Assembly: GCF_009695765.1 (NCBI RefSeq)
Contig: NZ_VUNI01000026.1
Span: forward strand, 1-38,202
DNA from: Roseburia porci
GTDB taxonomy: Bacteria; Bacillota; Clostridia; Lachnospirales; Lachnospiraceae
Direction of reading: 5' to 3'
Length of the DNA: 38,202 nt
The notes under the pieces: model-generated
The model's input: the letters and a program-made list of their open reading frames with translations, nothing else
Told to the model about the DNA's origin: nothing
Database searches by the model: none
Translations under genes and position numbers: made by a program
Shown here: positions 23,603 to 31,780 of the stretch, piece after piece
How positions within the stretch are numbered: the stretch's first letter is position 1
How the letters are laid out: the number at the start of each line of letters is the position of its first letter

Positions 23603-25057
23603 CTACTGAAAATATGCTGCAAAAACCTGCTGTGCAATCGGCACTGCATACCTTACTCCATATCCGGAATCTTCCACAACTACCGCAATTGCAATATCTT
23701 TCTGGCCATCTTTATGTGCATAGCCGACAAACCATGCATTCGTCTGATCCGAAGTATCTGACACCTGTGCAGTTCCGGTCTTTCCATATGCTGTATAAGA
23801 CTGTCCCGCAAGTTTTCCTGCTGTTCCGGAAGCTGCAGCCTCCTGCATATAGGACTGCATAAAAGAAGCTTCATCCGATGATAATAGTGTTCCGTATTCT
23901 TTCGGAGAATATGTATCTACCGTAACGCCCTTATAGCTTTCTGTATGGTCAACCAGATAAGGGGTCATTAATGTACCATTATTACAGATGGTACTTGCGA
24001 TCATGCACATATGCAGCGGAGATACCAGGGTATTTCCCTGGCCAATCCCGGTCTCCATGATCTGTGATCTTGGATCAGAACTGCTTAAAGAAAAGCTGCT
24101 GACCGATGATTCAAAAGAAATCGGAAGCTGCCTGTTAAAAAGCAGGGAATTACAAAGATCATTATATTTATCCAGATCCAGTGTCAGCGCAATATTCGCG
24201 TAGGAAGAATTGCAGGAATTTGCAAAAGAAGACAGCAGATCCTCTTTACCGTGTGCTTCATTTCCGGCACAGTGGATCGTTTTCCCGCTGTCCGTAAATT
24301 CTCCGTCACAGTCAAAACTGTAATTCATATAGGTGTCTGGATTTTCTCTGTAATATTCTAAGGTTGTCAGGATCTTAAATGTAGATCCCGGAGCATAACT
24401 TCCCTGTGTTGCACGATTGAAAAGCGCGGTACTTCCATCCCCGCTTACGCTCTCCCAGTTTTCAGCAATCGTATTGGGATCATAATCCGGTTTGGAAACC
24501 ATCGCAAGGATTCTTCCGGTCTCCGGCTCCATAACAATCACGGCTCCATCATAACTTCCAAGTGCATCATATGCCGTCTGCTGCAAAGTATAATTCAATG
24601 TTGTAACCACATTGTCCCCGATATTTTTCTGATCCCTCAGATCGTTCACAATCTGTTCGAGGAAAAATTCATGTGATCGAAGCAGACTGAAGTTCATCTG
24701 ATTCTCCAATCCTGCTTTTCCGTTTACCGAATAGCCGACAGCATGTGCAAACACGTTGGAATACGGATAACTCCTTGTTTCGGTTCCATCTGCTGCCACA
24801 TCTGTTTTTGCAAGTACATATCCATCATCCGATCGGATTTCTCCCCGTACTACGTTTTTCGAAAACAGATCCTGCAGAGAATTATATGGGCTATTGATAA
24901 ATTTTTCGCTTTTTACCACTTGAAAATATACAAAATATCCCATCAGACAGATAAAAAGCAAAAGGAAAATATATGTGATCACAGAAAATTCCAGATTTTT
25001 ATTTCGAGAGGTCTTTGACTTTGACTTTTGCTGCTGCTTTGGTTTTTTTGCTTCCAT
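23603..25057 (-). CDS. Class B penicillin-binding protein (transpeptidase)
   Basis: A membrane-anchored transpeptidase that crosslinks peptidoglycan, partner of the SEDS polymerase encoded just upstream. The 484 residues have a Lys/Gln-rich cytoplasmic start, one transmembrane segment (about 24-46), a pedestal domain, and a transpeptidase domain with S225-x-x-K228 (STFK), S281-x-N283 (SCN) and K426-T-G (KTG). The AAAGGAGAGG site lies inside the end of the SEDS gene, and the two genes overlap by 59 bases in different frames. The short pedestal and order SEDS-PBP resemble PbpA/RodA pairs of Actinobacteria and other Clostridia. Elongation, division or spore wall roles cannot be separated here. 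Confidence 0.93.
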   Translation of the reverse strand: MEAKKPKQQQKSKSKTSRNKNLEFSVITYIFLLLFICLMGYFVYFQVVKSEKFINSPYNSLQDLFSKNVVRGEIRSDDGYVLAKTDVAADGTETRSYPYSNVFAHAVGYSVNGKAGLENQMNFSLLRSHEFFLEQIVNDLRDQKNIGDNVVTTLNYTLQQTAYDALGSYDGAVIVMEPETGRILAMVSKPDYDPNTIAENWESVSGDGSTALFNRATQGSYAPGSTFKILTTLEYYRENPDTYMNYSFDCDGEFTDSGKTIHCAGNEAHGKEDLLSSFANSCNSSYANIALTLDLDKYNDLCNSLLFNRQLPISFESSVSSFSLSSSDPRSQIMETGIGQGNTLVSPLHMCMIASTICNNGTLMTPYLVDHTESYKGVTVDTYSPKEYGTLLSSDEASFMQSYMQEAAASGTAGKLAGQSYTAYGKTGTAQVSDTSDQTNAWFVGYAHKDGQKDIAIAVVVEDSGYGVRYAVPIAQQVFAAYFQ

Positions 25058-26441
25058 TTATCTTTTCCTCTCCTTTCTTTTTGGCCGGTTTCTTTGCTTT
25101 TGCTTTCTGTTCCGCATTTTTTGTTACAGGCTGTATTGCCTGTTGTGATTTCATGATGTACAGTCCCTGGATAATTCCAAACAGGATCATTGTCGAAAGA
25201 AGTGAACTTCCTCCATAGCTGACAAGAGGAAGCGTTACTCCTGTAGATGGAATAAACTTGGTAACACCACCAATCGTCAGAAATACCTGAAATGCATATA
25301 CCGTGCCAAGTCCAAGTGCAACAAGTTTATAGAACTGGTCTTTCATCTGCATCGCAATATTCAAAAACATAAAGAAACAACTGACGCACACCATGATCAG
25401 ACACAGTGCAAATATACCACCCAGTTCCTCTGAAATTGCCGAAAAGATAAAATCCTGTGCCACAACCGGGATCTTATTCGGAAGCCCCTGGCAAAGTCCC
25501 ATTCCAAACCATCCACCTGTCCCGATTGCAAACAGCGACTGGCTGATCTGATATCCTTCTTTATCAATCATGCTGAGTGGATCTTTCCATGCAAGCACAC
25601 GCACTCTTACATGGCTAAACAACTTATACCCGGCAACTGCAGCAAGCGAACATGCTGCAAGGCCTCCAGCAAAATAAGCAAGCCGACGAGTTGCGACATA
25701 AATCATAACAAGATATGTAACAAAGTACAGTAAAGCGCTTCCAAGATCTTTGGATGCCACAAGGATCAGTACATGAACCGCTGCAATTACACTTGTAATA
25801 AGCAGCTGTTTCATATCTGTTGCCTGATAAAGCATGGATGCAATAAAAAAGACGTATAATATTTTCACAAATTCTGATGGCTGGATTGAAATTCCTGCGA
25901 TCGAGATGGAAAGCTTTGCTCCATAGCTGACTGCTCCGGCTACCAATACCACAGAAAGTGCTGCAATTCCAACCAGAGCATATGCCCATGTAAATCTGCG
26001 GAATGATGTCATTTTCTGGAGTATGATCGGGATCAGCAGCGATAAAACTGTAGATACGATCATAATCAGAAACTGTTTTAATGCTTTATCAAAGGATATT
26101 CTTGTTAAGATCACAAGGCTGATGGCAAGAAGCATGAGCATATTATTTAACAACAGCTCGGATGCCTTTTTGTAAAAAAGATGATACACCAGCTGGATTC
26201 CGATAAACAGAATAAGCTGCATCAGATAAAAGCCGATCACCTGTACATTCTGTGTATTCAGATAAATAACAAGAAACGCATCGAAATGTATGAAATACAT
26301 GATTCCGCGCTGCCTTGAATAAATAGCCATCTGCCTTTTCGGTCTATTTTCAAACCGAAACACATGAAAGCACTCAAACGTATAAACCATAAAAAGCAGG
26401 ATCATCAGATATTTTGATGCCTGTGTCACTAAATGAAGCAT
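24999..26441 (-). CDS. FtsW/RodA/SpoVE family (SEDS) peptidoglycan polymerase
   Basis: SEDS proteins polymerise lipid II into glycan strands. The 480 residues carry about twelve hydrophobic segments. GISIQPSEFVKI near 183-194, KDLGSALLYFVTYLVM near 225-240, KEGYQISQSLFAIGTGGWFGMG near 293-314, AQDFIFSAISEELGG near 327-341 with the expected catalytic Asp, and the final TGVTLPLVSYGGSSLL near 399-414 are SEDS signatures. The C-terminal 50 residues are a Lys/Ala tail that runs into the PBP gene in another frame. The ATG follows the U32 stop by two bases, with GGAG inside the U32 end. RodA, FtsW and SpoVE cannot be told apart from the sequence alone. Confidence 0.93.
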   Translation of the reverse strand: MLHLVTQASKYLMILLFMVYTFECFHVFRFENRPKRQMAIYSRQRGIMYFIHFDAFLVIYLNTQNVQVIGFYLMQLILFIGIQLVYHLFYKKASELLLNNMLMLLAISLVILTRISFDKALKQFLIMIVSTVLSLLIPIILQKMTSFRRFTWAYALVGIAALSVVLVAGAVSYGAKLSISIAGISIQPSEFVKILYVFFIASMLYQATDMKQLLITSVIAAVHVLILVASKDLGSALLYFVTYLVMIYVATRRLAYFAGGLAACSLAAVAGYKLFSHVRVRVLAWKDPLSMIDKEGYQISQSLFAIGTGGWFGMGLCQGLPNKIPVVAQDFIFSAISEELGGIFALCLIMVCVSCFFMFLNIAMQMKDQFYKLVALGLGTVYAFQVFLTIGGVTKFIPSTGVTLPLVSYGGSSLLSTMILFGIIQGLYIMKSQQAIQPVTKNAEQKAKAKKPAKKKGEEKINGSKKTKAAAKVKVKDLSK

Positions 26442-26443
26442 GT

Positions 26444-28636
26444 TTATTCTACTCCTCGCTTATAATGTCCATTCGTAAATTCCTGCATGCCGGATGCAGT
26501 GATCCGCTCACCGTTTAGGATCTTTTGAAACATTGTTAAAACTTCTTTTGTCTGTTTTTCTGTTTCAATGGTAAACTGAAGCCGGAAACCATTCAGATTC
26601 ATTTCTGTGAGTTCCGTATAACAGTGCAGCAAAGATACCGGCAAAGAATTATAAATGATATTATAGCACTCATTGCAGTTATTTCTGACCGGGAAGTCCT
26701 TCTGATAACGATCCTTTAGCCACATGATCTGCGGTTTACGATCACATCGGACCGTATTACAGTGCACACACTGTGCAGATGTCATCAGAGGATAACGTCC
26801 ATAAACGATGATTTCGCTTTGTGCATTTTCTCTGTGACGGATTTCGTTACGGTTCAGTTCAATTGGAACGGTATTTCCGTTTATTCCATATTCAGCAAAC
26901 GTATCTACCGCATAATTATTATAGGTATACATATTATGATCGATATAAACTTCCAGACTTTCTTTCAGATCCGAAGCAAATTGCAGTTCTTCATAATTTT
27001 TTACAACAATACCGTCGATTCCGGAATCCAGTAAACTTTCCTGATTTTTTTTATAAAATTCCGATGTGCTTTGACGGAAAATTGCAGGAAGAATAAACTG
27101 TGCCTTTTTCCCGGCTCCGTGAATCCGGTTCACATCTTCCTTCAGATCACTCCAGATTGTCTGGTTGCTATACGCTGTGGAATCCATATAAACATCCGTG
27201 ATCCAGGCATATTGCAGTATTGCCGGTAACAGGGTTCTTTGTTCGGTTGCTGCGATATAGCGTTTCGGGCTTCGAACATTCTTTACCAGCTGTCTTTCAA
27301 TATTTCCGGCTTTCTGATCTGCTTCTTTTCTTTGCACCGGTTCAAGCAGCTGATCCTGCAATTTCTGCAATGCATCTCTTCGCAGCTGGTTCATAGCTCC
27401 AACCGGCATAAACGCATCTGCGTCCATTTCAATTGATAGATTCTGAAAAACAAACGAAGTATCTCCGGTCTTTTTAAAACGCTTTTCAACTTCTTCTTTT
27501 AATAAAGGCTTTTTTTCGGCCTGCTGTACCACATTTCCCGTCACAATGGCCTCTGTTTTTCCATCCGAAACCTTAAACTCTGCTGCTTCTCCCTTTCGAA
27601 GTCTGAGTATTCCATCGATTCCGATTTTGGATTCTGTCTGTGCATATTGTTCCGTAATACGGTTCTGTAATGTTTCATTGGCCTTCTGATGGTTCGGCTT
27701 TGTAAAGGTGATCATATCTTTACCATTATGTCTGGTAAAATAAGCATTGGTAAATCCACTGCGGTTGCCAAGATCTAAAATATCCTTCTGATCCTGTTTC
27801 GTCACATGAACCGCTCCCTCTGACGAATTCATGAACTGATCCACATATTTGCGATAATAAGAAACAACGCCTGCCGCGTACTGAACCTGTTTCATTCTGC
27901 CTTCGATCTTCAATGAATAAATTCCGGCTTCATTCATCTTCGGAAGAAATTCAATCCCACACATATCCTTCGGACTTAATACATAGGAATCTTTGCTGAT
28001 TTCCCTGTGCGCTGCATCATATACCGAATATGCCAGACGGCACGGCTGTGCGCATCTTCCTCTGTTTCCGCTTCTTCCTCCCAGCATACTGCTCATCAGA
28101 CATTGTCCCGAATAACAGTAACACAGAGCACCATGCACAAAGGTTTCGATCTCAATGTCAACATTCTCATGGATTTCCCGGATCTCATCGAGGGACATTT
28201 CTCTTGCAGTTACAACTCTGCTCGCACCAAGTTCCTTCATCAGACGTGCTCCCATAACTCCGGTAACCGTCATCTGCGTGCTTGCATGGATCGGAAGATC
28301 TGGAAAATACGTTTTTATATACGTGATTGCTCCGATATCCTGTACAATCACTGCATCCAGGCCATGTTTGTAATACGGCAGCAGATACTCATATAACGGA
28401 GTTCCAATCTCCTGATTTTTCATAAGTGTATTCACAGTAAGATAGATTTTCTTTCCTCTCAGATGTGCATAATCCAGCGCTTCCAGCAGCTCTTCTTCTG
28501 AAAAATTATTTGCATATGCGCGTGCGCCATACTGGCTTCCACCTACATAAACTGCATCTGCTCCGGCTTCGATCACTGCTTTCAATATTTCAAACGAACC
28601 TGCCGGTGCAAGTATCTCAAATTTATTTTTGGTCAT
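26444..28636 (-). CDS. U32 family peptidase-like protein with DUF3656 (RlhA-like)
   Basis: The best match by layout is RlhA (YdcP), needed for hydroxylation of 23S rRNA C2501 in E. coli; related U32 proteins act in prephenate-dependent tRNA U34 hydroxylation and are historically called collagenases. The 730 residues start FEILAPAGSFEILKAVIEAGADAVYVGG, with HASTQMTVT near 118 and a Cys-rich block HGALCYCYSGQCLMSS...GRCAQPCR near 170-202 typical of U32. The middle (about 350-430) is DUF3656-like, and a second Cys group CVHCNTVRCDR lies near 630. AAAGGA precedes the ATG. It is followed without gap by the SEDS gene. Confidence 0.85.
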   Translation of the reverse strand: MTKNKFEILAPAGSFEILKAVIEAGADAVYVGGSQYGARAYANNFSEEELLEALDYAHLRGKKIYLTVNTLMKNQEIGTPLYEYLLPYYKHGLDAVIVQDIGAITYIKTYFPDLPIHASTQMTVTGVMGARLMKELGASRVVTAREMSLDEIREIHENVDIEIETFVHGALCYCYSGQCLMSSMLGGRSGNRGRCAQPCRLAYSVYDAAHREISKDSYVLSPKDMCGIEFLPKMNEAGIYSLKIEGRMKQVQYAAGVVSYYRKYVDQFMNSSEGAVHVTKQDQKDILDLGNRSGFTNAYFTRHNGKDMITFTKPNHQKANETLQNRITEQYAQTESKIGIDGILRLRKGEAAEFKVSDGKTEAIVTGNVVQQAEKKPLLKEEVEKRFKKTGDTSFVFQNLSIEMDADAFMPVGAMNQLRRDALQKLQDQLLEPVQRKEADQKAGNIERQLVKNVRSPKRYIAATEQRTLLPAILQYAWITDVYMDSTAYSNQTIWSDLKEDVNRIHGAGKKAQFILPAIFRQSTSEFYKKNQESLLDSGIDGIVVKNYEELQFASDLKESLEVYIDHNMYTYNNYAVDTFAEYGINGNTVPIELNRNEIRHRENAQSEIIVYGRYPLMTSAQCVHCNTVRCDRKPQIMWLKDRYQKDFPVRNNCNECYNIIYNSLPVSLLHCYTELTEMNLNGFRLQFTIETEKQTKEVLTMFQKILNGERITASGMQEFTNGHYKRGVE

Positions 28637-28662
28637 TTCCTATCCTTTCCCAAAATGTATAA

Positions 28663-28691
28663 AGGGGACAGAAACATAATCTCCGTCCCCT
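28663..28691 (-). terminator. Probable terminator after zapA
   Basis: Minus-strand RNA can form a 10 bp stem (7 bp AGGGGAC/GTCCCCT plus three inner pairs including one G-U) with a 9-base loop, followed by TTTAT. It starts 13 bases after the zapA stop and ends 27 bases before the U32 gene. Confidence 0.6.
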
Positions 28692-28703
28692 GTAAAACCA
28701 TAA

Positions 28704-29171
28704 TTATTTATCTTCAGAATCTTTACAATCTGATGCAGCTTTCTCATCGTCCGGATGTTTTCCATCCAAAAGTGCCTCTTCCAGAGTCGCTTCCAGTCTT
28801 GTCTTGTTAAGTAAAAGTTCCTGATTTGCTGCCTTTAATTCTTTTACCGAAGCCTCCGCTGACTCTGTCTTAATCTGATTGGAGATCAGATCATGTTTCA
28901 GATCATATATTTCTTTATCTTTCTGTTCAAGATCACGTTCTAATTTCTCCACCTGAGATCTGGCCTTAAAATAATCATCTGCAATATTAAGCTGTATCAA
29001 AGCAGCTTTCATATTAGAAGGAATATGTTTATAATCCTCCAGCTTGTTATATTCCGCAATCTTATTATTGATATAGGCTGCAACCTTCTGCAGATAATCT
29101 TCACCTTCATACCCGCTTAATGTATATACCTTGCCATCTATCACAACTTCCACATTTGTTTTTGCAGACAT
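28704..29171 (-). CDS. zapA: Cell division protein ZapA
   Basis: ZapA binds and bundles FtsZ at the division site. The 155 residues begin with the ZapA domain, TNVEVVIDGKVYTLSGYEGEDYLQKVAAYINNKI (split here at about 5-38), followed by a helical region with ALIQLNIADDYFK near 58-70. The C-terminal half (about 75-140) is a long charged coiled coil with an acidic end, longer than in Gammaproteobacteria. A GGAGG site is 7 bases from the ATG, and a consensus promoter precedes it. It is followed by a probable terminator and then the U32-SEDS-PBP genes, which also concern the envelope. Confidence 0.92.
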   Translation of the reverse strand: MSAKTNVEVVIDGKVYTLSGYEGEDYLQKVAAYINNKIAEYNKLEDYKHIPSNMKAALIQLNIADDYFKARSQVEKLERDLEQKDKEIYDLKHDLISNQIKTESAEASVKELKAANQELLLNKTRLEATLEEALLDGKHPDDEKAASDCKDSEDK

Positions 29172-29210
29172 TTCGTATCCTCCAGTCCGTGACCCACAAT
29201 ATCTGGTAAT

Positions 29211-29239
29211 ATTATAACTTTGTTGGGATTTTCCGTCAA
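29211..29239 (-). promoter_or_regulatory. Sigma-A promoter of zapA
   Basis: Minus-strand TTGACG at 29239-29234 and perfect TATAAT at 29216-29211, spacer 17 bp. The -35 box begins one base after the ruvB stop codon. The leader is about 33 bases. Confidence 0.8.
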
Positions 29240-29240
29240 T

Positions 29241-30233
29241 CTATTTTGCAATTCCAAAGTGTTCATATGCAAGATCTGTGACTACACGACCTTTTGGTGT
29301 CCGGTTGATAAATCCATTCTTCACAAGATATGGTTCGTATACATCCTCGATTGTACCGGAATCTTCTCCCAGCGCAGCTGCAAGTGTATCCAGTCCGACA
29401 GGTCCTCCCTGAAATTTTTCAATGATCGTCATAAGAATATTTCTGTCATTCTGATCCAGTCCGTATTTGTCCACTTCCAGAAGGTTCAACGCAAAATCAG
29501 CTACTTCAAATGTAATTTTACCATCATATTTTACTTCCGCGAAATCACGAACACGTTTTAAAAGACGGTTGGCAAGTCTCGGTGTTCCTCTGGAACGTCT
29601 TGCCATCTCATATGCACCTTTCTCATCAATGTCAACCTGAAGTTTCGCTGCAGAATGAAGAATGATACTTTTTAATTCATCTACCGTATAGTACTCCATG
29701 TGACTGACAACACCAAATCTGTCACGAAGAGGTGCCGACAGCATACCTGCTCTTGTCGTAGCTCCAACCAGGGTAAATTTCGGGAGATCCAGTCGTATGG
29801 ATCTTGCCGACTCTCCCTTTCCAATCATGACATCAATCGCATAATCTTCCATTGCAGGATAAAGGACTTCTTCGACCTGTCTGTTCAATCTGTGGATCTC
29901 ATCCACAAACAAAACATCACCTTCTGAAAGATTATTCAATATTGCAGCCATTTCTCCCGGCTTTCCAATGGCCGGTCCGGAAGTTATTTTGATATGTGTT
30001 CCCATCTCATTTGCAATAATTCCGGCAAGTGTCGTCTTTCCAAGCCCCGGCGGTCCGTAAAATAATACATGATCGAGAGCCTCTCCTCTTTGTTTTGCAG
30101 CTTCTATATATACTTTAAGATTGGATTTTATCTTTTCCTGACCAATATAGTCTTTCAACTGCTGCGGTCTTAAACTTGTTTCAATCTTCAGATCCTCTTC
30201 CTGGATCTGGGTTGAGATAACCCGTCTCTCCAT
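29241..30233 (-). CDS. ruvB: Holliday junction branch migration helicase RuvB
   Basis: RuvB is the AAA+ motor that, with RuvA, drives branch migration of Holliday junctions. The 330 residues contain [17 protein letters not shown] near 20-36, Walker [10 protein letters not shown] at 60-68, [14 protein letters not shown] near 109-122 (Walker B), [19 protein letters not shown] near 156-174 and the C-terminal winged-helix [19 protein letters not shown] near 291-309. It follows ruvA by 25 bases. No ruvC is present; recU in the same window supplies the resolvase. Confidence 0.97.
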   Translation of the reverse strand: MERRVISTQIQEEDLKIETSLRPQQLKDYIGQEKIKSNLKVYIEAAKQRGEALDHVLFYGPPGLGKTTLAGIIANEMGTHIKITSGPAIGKPGEMAAILNNLSEGDVLFVDEIHRLNRQVEEVLYPAMEDYAIDVMIGKGESARSIRLDLPKFTLVGATTRAGMLSAPLRDRFGVVSHMEYYTVDELKSIILHSAAKLQVDIDEKGAYEMARRSRGTPRLANRLLKRVRDFAEVKYDGKITFEVADFALNLLEVDKYGLDQNDRNILMTIIEKFQGGPVGLDTLAAALGEDSGTIEDVYEPYLVKNGFINRTPKGRVVTDLAYEHFGIAK

Positions 30234-30258
30234 GTTCTCCCTCTTTACTTACAATTCC

Positions 30259-30867
30259 TTATAATGCCATATGTTTCAATGCCGCTTTTAATACGTCTTC
30301 CACGCCCATCTCATCTGTGATCTCTACTGCTGAAACTGCCTTTAAGCTTTCTGTAGAAGAATATCCAAGTGCAGTAAGGGCAAGCACTGCATCGTTTTTG
30401 GTCTGACTTCCTTCGGGATTTTTCTGCATCTGAACATGTTCTGTTTTCTTTTCAAATGCATCTTCCAGACTCATCTTATCCTTCAATTCCAGAATTACTC
30501 TCTGCGCCGTCTTCGCACCAATACCAGGTGCTTTTGCAATGGCCTTTGCATCTCCTGCAAGAACCGCAAAACGCAGATCATCCGAAGACAATGCTGAAAG
30601 AATACCAAGTGCTCCCTTCGGTCCGATTCCGCTCACTCCGATCAGCAGCTTAAATACTTCAAGATCATCCTTATCAAGGAATCCGTAAAGAATCATTGCA
30701 TCTTCCCTGAGATACAGATAGGTATATACTTTTATTTCATTCCCGGTATCCGGAAGATAATCAAATGCCTGTCCCGGAATAAATATCATATATCCGATTC
30801 CTCCGGCTTCGATGACAATATGATCCGGATTAATTTCTGCAAGTTCACCTTTTATGTATGAATACAT
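30259..30867 (-). CDS. ruvA: Holliday junction branch migration protein RuvA
   Basis: RuvA binds the four-way junction as a tetramer and loads RuvB. The 202 residues begin MYSYIKGELAEI and carry the OB-fold segment VIEAGGIGYMIFIP near 18-31, the two helix-hairpin-helix stretches LLIGVSGIGPKGALGIL near 75-91 and IAKAPGIGAKTAQRVILELKDK near 109-130, and the C-terminal domain III (ALTALGYSSTESLKAV near 163) that contacts RuvB. An AAAGGAA site lies 11 bases before the ATG. It follows the Gx transporter gene by 22 bases on the same strand. Confidence 0.97.
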   Translation of the reverse strand: MYSYIKGELAEINPDHIVIEAGGIGYMIFIPGQAFDYLPDTGNEIKVYTYLYLREDAMILYGFLDKDDLEVFKLLIGVSGIGPKGALGILSALSSDDLRFAVLAGDAKAIAKAPGIGAKTAQRVILELKDKMSLEDAFEKKTEHVQMQKNPEGSQTKNDAVLALTALGYSSTESLKAVSAVEITDEMGVEDVLKAALKHMAL

Positions 30868-30889
30868 TCGATGATGATTCCTTTCTTTT

Positions 30890-31387
30890 TCAACTGTTAT
30901 TTATGTTTCTTTTAATTCGTGGAATGATCTCATTTGCCAGAATCCCGACCAAAAATCCGGTAACTGCTCCGGACACAAGAAGCACCGGGACATAATACAT
31001 AATGTGAATATTATTCACAAGTATGGCTGCAAAGATCATCTGACCAATGTTGTGAAAAATTCCTCCCAGGACGCTGACCGACAGAACATGAAGCTTTAAA
31101 AATCTCATTGCACAAAGCATGACAAAAAAACTTAAAACGCCTCCTGCAAAGGAATAGACTATGCTGAATGCATTGCCAAACATAAATCCGGAAAGCAGGA
31201 TTCGAAGCATAGATACACAAAAAGCCTCTTTTGCTCCTACCAGATATAACATTAATAATACGACAATATTCGTCAGTCCCAGTTTAATTCCCGGGATTCC
31301 AAAATTAATCGGAATCAATGTTTCCACATAACTGCAGATCAATGCTGCCGCAAGAAACATTCCCATCTGTGCTGTTTTTTGCTTCAT
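30890..31387 (-). CDS. Gx transporter family membrane protein (Hpre_diP_synt_I; EetB-like)
   Basis: The 165 residues form about five transmembrane segments and open with MFLAAALICSYVETLIPINFGIPGIKLGL, cut across the family hallmark of an early ETLIP and GIKLGLTN near 20-40. GFMFGNAFSIVYSFAGGVLS near 67-86 and GGIFHNIGQM near 108 also match. It is often called heptaprenyl diphosphate synthase component I, but it lacks any prenyltransferase motif, and ECF-type transport of a small molecule or quinone/flavin-related role is thought more likely. It lies 12 bases after the NusG-II gene, a pairing also seen for EetB and EetA in Listeria electron-transfer loci. Confidence 0.85.
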   Translation of the reverse strand: MKQKTAQMGMFLAAALICSYVETLIPINFGIPGIKLGLTNIVVLLMLYLVGAKEAFCVSMLRILLSGFMFGNAFSIVYSFAGGVLSFFVMLCAMRFLKLHVLSVSVLGGIFHNIGQMIFAAILVNNIHIMYYVPVLLVSGAVTGFLVGILANEIIPRIKRNINNS

Positions 31388-31399
31388 ATTTTTATCCTA

Positions 31400-31780
31400 T
31401 CAGTTTGCAACTGCATCCATGTCACTTTTCTCATTGCTTTCCACCGTGACAACCACTTTATTAGGCAGACAGACAATTGTTTCTCCATCTCTTGAAATTG
31501 CTTTCTGTTGTACACATAAAAGATCCGGGCAGTCCGCATCTGTCATATCTGCTTTCTGGTCTGCAATCGTAAGCGTATTTGTCACTTTTCCATCTTTTTT
31601 GATCTCAACAACCTGATCTTCATCCAGCTGGTACTCACCATATACTTCCCCGTCTACAGTAACAACAGCAATCGCACCCTTATCACCATGTCCAAGATAG
31701 TAATATCCAAGCAGAACCAGACAGACTACTGCTGTCACAAGTAAAAAAATCATGTCCCGTTTCCGGATTTTTCTATGCAT
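31400..31780 (-). CDS. NusG domain II-containing protein (EetA-like)
   Basis: A small membrane-anchored protein. The start at 31780 is chosen because the ATG has an AAGG site and yields MHRKIRKRDMIFLL, a basic stop-transfer followed by one transmembrane segment (about 9-30). The remaining outside domain has VVTVDGEVYGEYQL near 40, and DADCPDLLCVQQKAIS and TIVCLPNKVVVTVE near 80-112, the standard NusG-II Cys-containing block. Length is 126 residues. It is not a transcription factor despite the domain name. Its first codons overlap the miaB stop by 8 bases. Pairing with a Gx transporter is typical. Confidence 0.85.
   Translation of the reverse strand: MHRKIRKRDMIFLLVTAVVCLVLLGYYYLGHGDKGAIAVVTVDGEVYGEYQLDEDQVVEIKKDGKVTNTLTIADQKADMTDADCPDLLCVQQKAISRDGETIVCLPNKVVVTVESNEKSDMDAVAN

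Noticed and set aside
23533-23607. Promoter for the NUDIX gene
   Set aside because: TAGACG and TATACT are separated by 19 bases and the alternative TTATAT is weak, so no confident call can be made.
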